From Polydactylus sextarius (Eukaryota > Chordata > Actinopteri > Polynemidae), in NCBI GenBank assembly GCA_016801845.1, contig CM028908.1, forward strand, positions 23,523,047-23,587,046: DNA of 64,000 nucleotides. Direction: 5' to 3'. Shown piece by piece: positions 23,079 through 33,780 of the stretch (positions are counted from its first letter, which is position 1; each line of letters begins with the position of its first letter). The notes under the pieces are model-generated. The model ran no database searches. It was given only the letters and a program-made list of their open reading frames with translations, and was not told where the DNA came from. The position numbers and the translations under genes were made by a program.

Positions 23079-25620
23079 ACAAGGAGGTTGAATCACAATC
23101 TTCCCCACAGTTTTGGTTGAACTGATCACAAGCTTCAACTCGAGAAAAAACACATTTCCAGATTTTATTCTGAAAGTCCAAACCAGAAACTGTGATCGTA
23201 TCTTTCTACCACATGATGCTTCTTTTGGATGTTTGTCCATTTGGCGTTGTTCTTCACCCTTGTTCATCACACTTGTTTCTTAGTTCATATGGAGTTTGAA
23301 TGTTTGGTGTTTTAATTTAAAGCCTCAACGCCTGCGTCTTTAATGTAGATCCACCATCTTTTCCTGCAGATGGCGACTGTAGTTCTGGTTCTGGAACTGG
23401 GACCAAAGAGACTGAACATTTTATCCTGGTGTGAAACCATGAAATTTATTACTAAATGATGTGGGATCAGATCAGTGCAGAGACTCAGAGACTCCCTTAG
23501 ACCTGATCCAGGATTTTATGCAGCACTAGTTCATTTTTCCTTTTCTTTTTCTTTTCAAACTCGTAGTCTTTACACCCAGTGGTTGAGGGTTTGCTTTGGA
23601 AATACCATAAATTTCCCAGGCACTGAAACAGATGAAAACATGGAGCAAACTGACCCAAAAACTCAGTGAACATCTAAGTTTCTCTGTCTCTTTGCAGACA
23701 CTGGAAACATGGAGATGCAGACATAAACAGCCAAAGCTGAACAAACACAGTTCTGGCCTTCTTCATGTGGTGTCTGTGAAAGTTAACAGGAGCATTAGAG
23801 CTTCAACCTCATCTACACCAAGATGTTTTTCTTTCAGAGTGAAATCAGTGGCTGCCTAAAATACACACTCTCATGGAAAGTCACACACACACACTCCAAT
23901 CCCTGGAAAGGTGTTGGAGGAGTTGGGACTCTGCAGCAGAAAGGGCATAGATATGTGTGCGGCATGTATTCCTAGAAGGAGTGTGTGTGATATTATATAA
24001 CCTCCTCCTGTCTGTGTGGCAGTACACTGTGTTACTGTCTGAACCGCAGGCAGCTGGCCTGCAGCTACAACTGCCTCAATTTCACTGCTTCTCCATTCGC
24101 CAGTAGCAGTCAATGGATCAGATTTCAGCAGGGCTGTGAGGACAGCTACAGGGTTGGTCTACAGACAATATAGTATTTAAATTAAATGAACTTAAATCTG
24201 CAGTGTGGGACTATTTGTTTGTTCCTTCAGACAGTGACGGTAACTATGCACACCCTGCCAATGCTCCTCACTATCCGTGGCCTCTCATTGCTTAGTTTCT
24301 TTATCTTGAGCATCAGAATATTTTTTTAGATGCTTCCAATATTTTTCTACTGGGAAACAACCACAATTCAGAAACCAGGATAACTGCTGTAGCCTTCTCC
24401 GTTTCTTCTCTCTTGAGATTCAATCATTGCTGGTTGAAAAAAAAATGCATCAGTACCACTGCACAGAGTGGGAATGCCACCACAGATACCAGAGATCTTT
24501 CTGTATTTGTACATAACACACTATTAGTTTTGAGTCTATTGACTGTTGACTATTTAAAGAAGGATGCACTTTTGGAGAGTCACGTCCTTTACGTCTTTGC
24601 ATTAATCTAATCAATCCCTGTAAAAATATCTTGTGTCTGAAATGTTTTGCTGTAGGAAGATGAGTCTCTCACAAAATGATGCTTATGAGATGAATAAAAC
24701 ATTAAAAGATATAGTTCTTCTGTTCTCTGTCTCCCTCTGGGCTCAGAGTGCATCATCAGTGAAACCACCTGTATGAGATGTGTTACACCCACTTCACCCT
24801 CTGAGCTGTGATTCACCAGGCATTTAAATGTGTCAACAGGAAGGTTTCATTCAGCTGCTTAAAGGTGTTTTTTGAAAAAGGTCAGTGATCAAAGTAAAAA
24901 AATAAATGGACCAAAGTGTGAATTTTTCCACCAGAATGACCTTATCGCCCCCAGATGTTCCTTTTCTCCCTTTTTTTTTCAAAACACTTCAGTTAGTTAC
25001 AGTTAATGACAGACTGCATTCAAAAGATAACTAATCTCACATTCTTGACAAATATTTGAATAAGATTTGCATCACTGTAAACTTTCCTTCAGGGCTTCAA
25101 CTCAGAGACAGATGTCAGAGCGTAGACAGACACGCTCTGACAACTGAAGGTTTCAGGAGAAAACATCCTGGAAATAAAAACAAAAGAACTTCTGTGTGTT
25201 TAAAGTTTGTGGGAAATCATGAAAACTTCCACACAAGATCTTTCAAGTTTCGACTCCAGGCGTCATGCCTGGATTAACACTGAACTTAAAATTTTTTTTT
25301 CTTCTTCTTCTCTGAACCCTCCCCTGAGTCCCTCCTTCGTCATTTCTGCTTTTGTGTTGAGTTTCTATTCTTCTGTTCTTCTGCAGTTTCACTGTCCTAC
25401 ATTTATTTAACATAGAATAATGCAAGTGCAAAATGTGATTTAAACCACACAAAACACTATCTGATTTAAAAACAATTTTATTCTCATGTGCAGCTTAACC
25501 AAGAAAAAAAAAAAACGTAAACTAAGACTATAGTCTGCCCTCGAATAACAACATATATAAGCTACTGACCTTCAATAATAACAGAACTTGTACCAGCACA
25601 AACATGGTTTTAAACAAATG
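23079..25620. other. Unassigned non-coding DNA
   Basis: About 2.5 kb with no recognisable gene or repeat family. Short AC patch at 23881-23894. At 25114-25141 a 10 bp inverted repeat (GTCAGAGCGT with an 8-base loop) is flanked by a second pair, CCTTCAG at 25087 and CTGAAGG at 25144. Confidence 0.5.
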
Positions 25621-26079
25621 TCTCTTTTCCACTATACAGTTCGAACACTAGTTGACTCAACTTAGTTTGGTACCAGACACGTAGTTTTCCATTGGTACGT
25701 CCTTGACATGAATGGGGTGAGTGGGGTGGAAACTGTCATGACGTTTTGACACAAAAACATCAGTAACCGTTAATAGAGGACATAAAGGCGATGTTGTTGC
25801 ACGGTAGGTTTATGTAGGCTGCCACGACGGCTGTTGCTCTTGCTGGTGTTTAAAAATGATTTGAAAATGATTCATTTGTTGATGCTCTCTTAACTCACTT
25901 GTGTCTGGTCACGCTTGTGAAGACACTTCCTCTGACCAGTCAGAGGTCGGCAGTCTGTTCACGTCACATTTTAGTATCGGCTCGGCTCGCTTAGCACCTC
26001 GCCAGAGCTGGAGCAAAAGAGAGCAACAGGTACCAGGTGAGTAGAGTCGAGCTGAGTCAAGTCGTAGTGGAAAAGCCCT
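25621..26079 (+). mobile_element. Inverted-repeat DNA element, family A copy 2
   Basis: Left end TCTCTTTTCCACTATACAGT then TCGAACACTAGTTGACTCAAC; reverse complement of right end AGGGCTTTTCCACTACGACT then TGACTCAGCTCGAC. The inverted pair extends over more than 30 bases with gaps. The interior is collinear with 14741-15138, so the two are independent insertions of one family in the same orientation about 10.9 kb apart. Length about 460 bases, no transposase frame. Confidence 0.8.
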
Positions 26080-26373
26080 AAAATAGTGGTCTCCTGTGTC
26101 AGCGTCCATGTCCACAACACTATGATAACTGTAATTATCGTATCAAATTAAATCCTGTACAATATCAAACATAAATGCATTTAAACATTTACGTTAAAGC
26201 TAACGTTGAGCTGCATTTTACTCTTGACATGTGTTTGAAGCATGAAGCATGTGAGTCCTTATTGAGAACCTCTTGACGATATCTCAACACATGTAGAGTG
26301 GCTGCCAAAGAGATATATGCTGACATTCCTTGGAATTGCCCAAGAAGGTGGGTATTCAAATACACTGTAGCCA
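26080..26373. other. Unassigned non-coding DNA
   Basis: No feature recognised. Confidence 0.5.
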
Positions 26374-26530
26374 GAGGATCAATATTTGAATGACATTTGC
26401 ATTTGAACAGAAATTGACCTGAGGCTGTTGTTTTTTTTTCTCCCTCTTTTGAAGTGTGAGGCAACTGAAAAACGGGAGAACATTCCTGTCAGGGCAGCAC
26501 TTATCTGAGCTGTCCCTTATCTCCTGCTGG
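26374..26530. promoter_or_regulatory. Enhancer-like non-coding block (candidate)
   Basis: Contains an octamer-type POU site within TGACATTTGCATTTG (26390-26405), GGTCAATTTCTGTT on the minus strand, and a pair of GATA sites on the minus strand (CTTATCTG at 26500 and CTTATCTCC at 26517) about 17 bases apart. No simple repeat or transposon signature. It resembles conserved non-coding elements in style; this is an inference. Confidence 0.3.

Positions 26531-26532
<2 letters not shown>

Positions 26533-26570
<38 letters not shown>
26533..26570. repeat. (GT)19 microsatellite
   Basis: Thirty-eight uninterrupted bases of GT directly after the enhancer-like block. Confidence 0.95.
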
Positions 26571-26572
<2 letters not shown>

Positions 26573-26929
26573 TGCATACTTACTGTAACTGTGACAGATG
26601 GCTATACACTGCAAAAACTGAAAATCTTACCAAGTGAATTTTAACTTGTTCAACTGGCAGATTTGTTTTTTTGCTTATTACAAGCAAAAATGTCTTGTTA
26701 GTATGGTATTTGAGGGGTGTGTCCACTTCCCACTCAATCTGTCTCATGTAAGTGAGACAGTTCCCATAATCATTTCTATCCAAGTGTGAAACTGGGAACT
26801 AGGAACATGCTGGCTCATGTGTGTTGATGTAAACCCAACTCAGACTCCAGAGTTTTGTGACGACAACAGTCAGTGGAGATCTGTGGTCTGGGACCCCGAT
26901 AATATGAAGCATCATCCATGTGGGTCCTT

Positions 26930-27125
26930 TTCAGGAATGCAGAGGATGTCTTATTGATTTCCATCATGTCATTTCATTAAAATGCAACTCTTAATTGAAC
27001 AGCCCATCGAAGCGCTGTTGACTCTAAACACCCTGGAGTCAGTCGTTTTTAGCTGGAAGGTGTGTCACTTTGACATTCATTGGTTGCATCTAATTTAATT
27101 TTTGTTTGCATTGCATTTTTGGGTT
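26930..27125. promoter_or_regulatory. Enhancer-like non-coding block (candidate)
   Basis: Low in simple repeats and rich in homeodomain-type cores: TTATTGATTTCC, TTCATTAAAATGCAACTC, TTAATTGAAC and CTAATTTAATTT, and an ATTTGCAT-like GTTTGCATTGCATTT near 27104. The clustering is suggestive of a developmental enhancer, but only alignment to other fish can tell. Confidence 0.3.
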
Positions 27126-27435
27126 TGAGTTATGCTCTGCAGGGATTTTACCCACCTACAATTTTACATAGAAACACAATACAGATGACTCCTCCACAGT
27201 GTCACAAAGTGATTGAGAACAGGGATAAGAACTGATGAAAGATGGTTTATCAACAAAGGTTCAAACTGTGTTCAGAGTCTCTAATCAGAAGTGAAAATCT
27301 GAGTGGAAACACAAGCTGAATGATGATGAATAACACAAATGAGTCTCACTTCTTTTGTCCTTGTTTATTCTCTCATTGTTTTTTGTTTGTTTGTTTGTTT
27401 TGTTACAAATTTGTTTTTTCTGTTTGTCTTTGCAG

Positions 27436-27465
27436 GATCCATAAGTTGAACTTTCTTTTGATTCG
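27436..27465 (+). other. Possible 30-nt micro-exon
   Basis: A long T-rich tract (27378-27430) ends in TCTTTGCAG, a near-consensus splice acceptor, and thirty bases later comes TTCG/GTAAGTTC, a consensus donor. The enclosed 30 bases are a multiple of three and are open in one frame (IHKLNFLLI plus split codons); the other two frames have stops. I do not recognise the peptide. A similar chance arrangement occurs inside the transposon at 8634-8654, so this is only a candidate. Confidence 0.25.
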
Positions 27466-29603
27466 GTAAGTTCAGACATTTACCATTCGCTGTCACATTT
27501 ATCTACAATCTTTAGAAGAAAAATGACTGGATTTGACTACAAACTGCATCTTTTGAATTCAAATCACTGATCAGCCAATCAGCCTCCAAGCTCAAACTCT
27601 ATAGAGTAATCTGATTGGTTGCACAGATGAAGAGGACCTGCAAACCCCAAAAACAGGGACCACCATGGCTTTCAGAATAAATGTTCTCTGGTTTTCACTC
27701 AAACGCTGTCAATGATTAAACCAACTCCACCAACACAGTGTCGCTGTCTGACTCTGGCCGTCCTGCCTTGGCTCATTCTGAGAGACTTAATGACTCAAAC
27801 ACAAAAGACCTTGAGCAGCTGTTTCAGTCTCACAGTAAAGAGAAACTAAATAGGCTCAACATGGACCCATTCAGCTAGATTTATGGAGGGCACATCAAAT
27901 AAAAAGTACTTAGCACAAAGGATTTTTCTCCAACTTCAGAATGTTTTGGTTCAGTTACTTCATCACACAAATATCTATTGTTATTTTAAAAAACATTTAA
28001 AGTCAGATCAAGACTATCACTGCCTTATCTTGATGATAAAATAGTAAAATAAAAATTCTTGGAGCCGCCACTTCAACCATATCTGAAACTGAAATGGGTT
28101 CTTCCCTGACCCACCAAGTTTGGTTGCGCCTGCTCAGCGGTCAAGAAACTGTAGATGTTGAATAAAACTTACTACAGAGCATCAAATGTGCATTGATTGG
28201 TCATTTGAAAAAGCTCCCAACGAGGTTTCCCTTTTGTTTCAGTAGGAAAAAAGTGTCTTTTTGTTTTAATAAATGACCAATGCAAGTACTGACTTCTGTC
28301 GTCAGTAAGAAGCAACATCTTAGGGACTGAGAATGTCAGATACAGAAATGGAAAGTGCTTGACTTATAATCTATATTACCCTGGATTATATTCAACAACA
28401 GATGTAGAGGTCTGTAAGGAACAAAAGTAAAAGTGAGTTTCCTACGGTCCAGACTCTATGAAACCTTCACACCCTTTTAAGCAGTTTCAGATCACAGTTT
28501 TAAATAGTGGCCTTCTAGTTTCTGAATGACTGTTATCACACTTGTGAAGATATCATATCAGAGTCGGTTAGAAAAGCATTTCCCTCTGTTCAGGAATGAG
28601 TCAACCAAATAGTAAACCAGGCTACAACCAGGAAATGTGCTGTCTACATTTTTTTTAGAGTGAGTTTGATGAAAAAAAAAAAGGGTTGTTTCAGGACATG
28701 AGCTCATTCATCGATGCACCAATTGAAGTACTGCTGGTTTGAAGCAGTTGTGCACCAATTTAAAGCTCTTGCAGGTTTTACAAGTGAGTGTAGTTCACAG
28801 TCTCAGTAGAGATTAGCAGCCTTCTTGGTACCAGTCTCAGAATTATAAAGCAAAAATCTGATTTTTGATAAATCTCTTGTGGTTGAACATACAAAAACCA
28901 CCAGGCAGGTACAAAAATATACATATATACTTAAATTCACTACATTTTATTTGAGTAAACTCAACAGTTTACACACAGAACTAGCTTGTTGGGCACCAGG
29001 ACTGGTCCCTCATTATGAAAATAATAGTCATTGCATAGTGGTAGAATATTATATTAAACTGCATCTATGCTACCCAACACCCCCATTCATTCACAGTTTT
29101 GTTGTTTGTGGCTTTCTGTTGATGGTGGTAGAGTTTTCTAAATATAATGAATGAAACAGGAACATTTGTCTGTAAAAACTCAGATTTTGATTTCTTATGT
29201 CCTTTGTTGTAGAGTTTAAAAAAAAACCTTTCTTGTTAAGGTGTTTAATGTGTATATATAATGTGTGGTTGAGATAGAAACTGTAAATGTGGAGTTGCAA
29301 TAATTGTGTAATCATATAAACAAATCATAAAACATCAGACATACCAAGTCATATTCCATGGGGAAAAATGTCGGTTTAAATAAAAAAACCCAAGGTTGAA
29401 CCTATAAAAAATATGCAGATGAGGAAGTGGGTGTTTTGCAGAAGTATTATGATGATGTGGTTGAGTGCTGTCACAGCATGAAAAGATCCCCTTTAAGCCC
29501 TCTGTGATCATTGTTTACTGTTAATCATTCTGATCACCAACTTTTAAATGCTAAATGTACTGGAAAGCTGCTATAAATAGCACTGTACATTTTGTGAGAT
29601 ATG
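27466..29603. other. Unassigned non-coding DNA
   Basis: No gene or repeat family seen. At 27574-27581 and 27611-27618 there is an inverted pair of CCAATCAG words 29 bases apart, the form of two opposed CCAAT boxes. Confidence 0.5.

Positions 29604-29639
<36 letters not shown>
29604..29639. repeat. (AT)7(GT)11 compound microsatellite
   Basis: AT dinucleotide at 29604-29617 runs directly into GT at 29617-29639. Confidence 0.9.
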
Positions 29640-30867
29640 ATCTAGTTTAAACGACTTTTGTTCGCTTCACATCAAATATCATTTGAATTGCTCTGACTCA
29701 CTTGAAACATTTCATTACTTCTTTTTCTTTTCCCCTTGAGAAAACAACATCATTTGTATGTATCTCACCACTTTTCAAACATTCTGCCGTGGTTCATGTT
29801 CTCACACTTCTCTTCCTCACTCTCTTAGAGTCAAATTAATTTCACCTTGTTCATTATCAGCGCAGACATAAAGAATATGACGTATGATAGTCTATCATAC
29901 CTTATAACATATAACGTATCATTACTACGTGATATAGAGTTCTCTTATTAGTTCATTACTGGTGAGTCCAAAAGCTTTGATCGTTTAAATATCTCATGAA
30001 AGTTGTTCGGTAGATGCATGTGCATGTTGGATGCTACTTCTGTCCTCAAAAAATGATCCAGAGCCAAAAGCTGCATTATCCCAAGTTTGAAAATTATTTT
30101 TCTTAAATTGCTCTAAAATGTTTTCTTCAAGTGGAAACAGAATATGCAGTTTGTTTTCCAAAAAAAAAAAATTCAGAAGTATTTTCTAATCTGACACAAC
30201 TTAAGACAATCCTATAGTAAACGTTTTCTTATCAAAACAATGCTGCGGTTTAAGTAGGGAGGGATCTTGGATAAGATAGAGCCCTGAGATCAAAAGGTGA
30301 AATTCAAGTACAACTCGTTACTACGTTTTCTGGAAAACAAAATCTTTTTTTTAGCTTTTTGCCTCTATCTTCTAACAAGCTGGTTTAAACGGCTTAAAAA
30401 ATGTTAAGAGTTGCAACGTTGGCTAGATGCATCAGTTCTAAGTAACCAGGTTTGGTTATGTGGATGAAGAAGGCTTTGATAATGAGCATGGAAGATGTGT
30501 TTTTTTTTTGTTGGCCCAGACCAGTTTCAGACCTGGGTGACAAAGCACAGTCCTCAGGGTTTGTTTGAATGAAATTGGTCCAAGATCGGTGTGAGGCTGC
30601 CAGTGTAGAGTTCTGGTGAATCAATACATGGTCGTCTGCCCCCAAAAAAAAAAAAAAAAAACTCAACCAGATTCAAGTTTTGGTGACTTAATTCTGTAAA
30701 TCACTGTGTTGGCCAATCAAAACCAAGCATATACACAGTCCTTTGTGACATAAACATTGTATTTCTTCTTTTTATCTTTTGCGTTCGTCGTGATGTTATT
30801 CCACCTGGATTCCTACATCTCATTTCACCACAAACTCTCTCAGACCAGTGAATAACTGTTAATTTAA
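29640..30867. other. Unassigned non-coding DNA
   Basis: No gene supported. Two A runs (30160 region and an 18-base run at 30644-30661) and a small palindrome at 29882-29900 (GTATGATA, 3-base spacer, TATCATAC). Confidence 0.5.
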
Positions 30868-31345
30868 AGGTGACAGAGAATCAAAAAAATGTTTTTATCT
30901 CATCTTTGTTGCAGAGCTGTAGTCCAAGCTCATTCTGGAACATATGCACGGAACAAGTGCTAGAAATTCTGAACGTCGTATTTTCATAAAAATTCCTCTT
31001 TTAGAAATGTCCGCTAGAAAATGGGTTGATTTCCAAAACGGTTGTTCGATCTGTCCGATCTGTCCATGTTCCGTAGTCTGCGAAGTTACATTCATTTGAG
31101 TGACAGTGAAGGCAGCCAATCAGTGTCAAGTGGTGGGATTTTTATAATGAGGTTGCCAGTTAAGCCTGAAAAGATTTGAAATAGGTGCAAAACCACGCGT
31201 TTAAAATCCTCCACTGTGAACTAGCGTTCTGATAGAAGTTTTTATGAAGCTTCTGAGACGTTACACATCCAACCAAAATTTAATTGTGTGTATGTCACAT
31301 GACAGAACAAGGATCAAAAGCCCATTCAACCATTATCTGTCACCT
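30868..31345. mobile_element. MITE flanked by TTAA (piggyBac-like target site)
   Basis: Termini are AGGTGACAGAGAAT on the left and its near-exact inverted copy (AGGTGACAGATAAT) on the right, 13 of 14 identical. TTAA stands directly outside both ends (30864-30867 and 31346-31349), the target duplication that piggyBac-type transposases leave. Length 478 bases and no transposase frame, so it is non-autonomous. Superfamily is inferred from the TTAA and is not proven, since TTAA is a common word in AT-rich DNA. An additional inverted pair crosses the right boundary. Confidence 0.6.
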
Positions 31346-31349
31346 TTAA

Positions 31350-32479
31350 ACAGAACCTAAGGCAGCAAAGATGAGATAACACCAGAACTAACTTAGAAAC
31401 TACAAAAATTTGACCTTTTTGGCTTTTTAGATCCTCAAAATACATCAAGATAAAGTCTTTTACTTTAACTAAATGTTTAATTACATAAAGTAAAAGTGAT
31501 TCAGTTATGTCTGAGCTCTCAGAAAACAAGGAGACTGGACTCATCAGGACAATACAGGATAGTCAAAAAGATCCACAACGCAATCTAGAAAGTTGAAGCA
31601 ATGCAATAAAAACGAAAAACTTTAGTAGAAGTTTTCTCACAAAAATGGTTTGAGGAGTAACTTGGGAAAAAGAAAAAAAACCAGCTCTGTTGTTGGACAA
31701 GGCACAAAAGAAGGGAGAATGATAGAAACTGAGGATGCAGAGAGACGGTTCAAAACCGACATTCAGTTGGCATCATTTATGCTAGACTTGTAACAAAACC
31801 TGCCTACTTCTTAATACCACTGGATCTCTGGAAAAGCCATCCAGTCTGCAAGATGGTGGTGCCAAAAGAAATACCACTCAGAATTGCCAGGAGACAAGAT
31901 GAAAACAGTCACAGCTGTGTTTGAGGATGAGATGATTTTAGGACACTTTGGTCCTGTTCTTGAGCCTGTGTTAAAAGGACAGAAGCTGCCTGACCATCAG
32001 AAAAATAGAGATGGTCCCACACTCCCATGGTGGCAGCACCACAACAGAGTCACAACACCAACGAGAAAACAATAAGATCTTTTATATCTGCAATCCATAA
32101 ATTTCACATTTTGAATCTTTTTTGGGACAATGCTAATCAACAACTGTAGTTGTAGTCAGAAGGTCACCTTATTGGGATTTCAGCAACAATCCTGCTTGCT
32201 CATTTCTGGTTAAATAGAAGGCGTAACTGTTGCAAAAACAGCTGAAACTTCACGCTAACAATAAAAATAACTGCAGTTATTGAGGTTTGCTAAAAGCAGA
32301 GGTGTTTCCAGGCTGCGGGGGGAGTTTGAGAAGAAAATGAAAGTGTGTATTGAGTCATCAGAGAGCGGTGATATATATGTGAGTGTGTGGGGTGACGAAG
32401 TATTTACCCAAACCCTCCCAGCAGACAGATGTGTGTATTGTAGGTGCTGAACCACCTGTCACATACTGTCTGTCAATTA
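31350..32479. other. Unassigned non-coding DNA
   Basis: An open frame at 31884-32075 (plus) shows no recognisable domain. No gene supported. Confidence 0.45.
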
Positions 32480-32800
32480 ACTATTTCCAAATGTTTCCAA
32501 CAGAGCAAAGAAACAACATCCGAAGAAAAAACAATAGAAACACAGGATTTCTGTTTATGTGATTTTAAAGGATTTAATCTGCTTTTGTCTTTTATAAATG
32601 AAATCCCCGCAACATTATTCAAACCACCTGCCGTTTCTGTTGTTACAGGAAATAAAAAAACAACCATCTGTTTATATATAGCAGATCATAAAGGGTAATC
32701 ATCGTTTCACAAAGAGGTAAAACGAGATAATCTGCGGCTTAGAATCCAATTTGATGTCAGTGGAAGTGCATTTCCGCTGCAGGAAGCGTACTCAGCATCT
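32480..32800 (+). promoter_or_regulatory. Enhancer-like non-coding block (candidate)
   Basis: AT-rich but without simple repeats. Words include AACAATAGAAACA (SOX/FOX-like), CTGTTTATGTGATTTTAAAG, GGATTTAATCTGC, GTCTTTTATAAATGAAATCC, and ATAATCTGCGGCTTAG. It ends at a CCAAT word (32748-32752) and a TATA word. The style is that of conserved non-coding DNA; inference only. Confidence 0.3.
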
Positions 32801-32850
32801 GTTCAGTATAAAACACAGCAGCTCGACTTCCAGCAGATGAAAGGCTGGTA
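32748..32850 (+). promoter_or_regulatory. Core-promoter candidate (CCAAT and TATA)
   Basis: CCAAT within AATCCAATTTG at about 32748, an ETS-like CAGGAAGCG at 32780, and TATAAAA at 32818-32824. A start site would be expected near 32848. The spacing of about 70 bases between CCAAT and TATA is normal for a pol II promoter. The first ATG downstream (32838) is followed at once by a stop, so no encoded product is apparent. Confidence 0.25.
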
Positions 32851-32924
32851 GTCTTATTACTATATATTCACCAGTTAATCAGATTTCATAGATATTGTTG
32901 TATATTAACAGAAACTGAATGGGA

Positions 32925-33175
32925 AATCCAAGAGGAGCTAAATCTAGGGCAACTGGACTGGAGTTGTAAGCATTTTACTAGGAGGCCCCTTCAGTTCTGC
33001 CTGACTGGCCTAGTGAATTACCAAACAGGGTATAAAACTCCCCAGGACTCCTGTCCTTTGATTATTTGGTTTGTTTGTGTTCGTTTGAGTTGTTGGAGTC
33101 ACCTGAGACCAAATGTGAATAGTTGTTAAATTTCCTAGGAAGTGATGAAAGGATTTCATGAATGTAGTTGGGGGA
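32925..33175 (+). repeat. Dispersed teleost repeat fragment
   Basis: Word order GGGCAACTGGACTGG, GGCCCCTTCAGTTCTGCCTG, ACTGGCC, GGTATAAAACTCC and GTTGGAGTCACCTGAGACCA follows a repeat I remember as frequent in fish genomes (AGCAACTGGACTG ... GGCTTCTTCAGTTCTGACTG ... GGAGACCAAA). I cannot name its class with certainty. It borders the LINE remnant that follows. Confidence 0.5.
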
Positions 33176-33279
33176 TAAGTGGCGTCGTAGACCTACCCCT
33201 CTACCGTAAAAATCCTCTTTCACTCCTCTTTCAAACCATGTTAAGGAGGTTACATACCCAAATCAGAATTGAAGAGGCA

Positions 33280-33780
33280 CCATGGAAGAGCATCTTATCC
33301 TGGGCAGATTAGCCAGTAAAGGAGGTCGCAGGGAGCAAAGAATTAATATTGGGCCTGCGGACACTGCTCCAGTCTGTCGTGGTGAAGACAGAGGAGAGCT
33401 GAGCCATACAGTGAGGTTCTCTATTTACCGATCCATCTACGTCCCGCCCATCACCTATGGTCATGAACTGTGGGTAGTGACCAAAGGAACACTGGGTGGC
33501 CGGGCTCAGCCTTAGATATAGCATGAGGAGGTCAGACATCCAAGAGGGGCTCGGAGTAGAGCTGCTGCTTTTCCACGGATGTCTAGTTAGGATGCCCCCT
33601 GGACACCTCCCTCCCGATAACTGGGAGGAGGCCCTGGAGGAGTTGGTGGAAGTGGCTGAGGAGAGGAGAGTCTGGGCCTCCCTCCTGAAGCTGTTGCCCC
33701 CACGACCCAGACCTAACGGATAAAGCGGGGGAAGACGAAGGCGAAGACATTTGCACTTCCTGAGTCAAATAAAATGAGGT
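33280..33780 (+). pseudogene. Rex/RTE-like LINE pseudogene, 3-prime part
   Basis: The best preserved LINE copy of this family in the window. Frame 33282-33515 includes YRSIYVPPITYGHELWVVT, and a second frame (33496-33723) includes VRMPPGHLP and EELVEVAEERRVWASLLKLL followed by PPRPRPNG and a stop at 33721-33723. These are the conserved C-terminal parts of the teleost LINE protein. A frameshift separates the two frames, and about 35 residues expected between the RMPP segment and the EELVEVA segment are missing. Upstream catalytic parts are absent. The 3-prime end has CCCCCACGACCCAGACC and GGATAAAGCGG, matching the family's usual GACCC...GGATAAGCGG end. Non-functional; no host gene involved. 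Clade assignment is from memory. Confidence 0.8.

Noticed and set aside
25087..25150. Hairpin considered as a microRNA precursor
   Set aside because: The outer and inner stems are separated by 21 bases on one side and 2 on the other, which is unlike a miRNA precursor, and no known miRNA seed was recognised.
29882..29900. Palindrome GTATGATA/TATCATAC
   Set aside because: Eight-base arms in AT-rich DNA are expected by chance.
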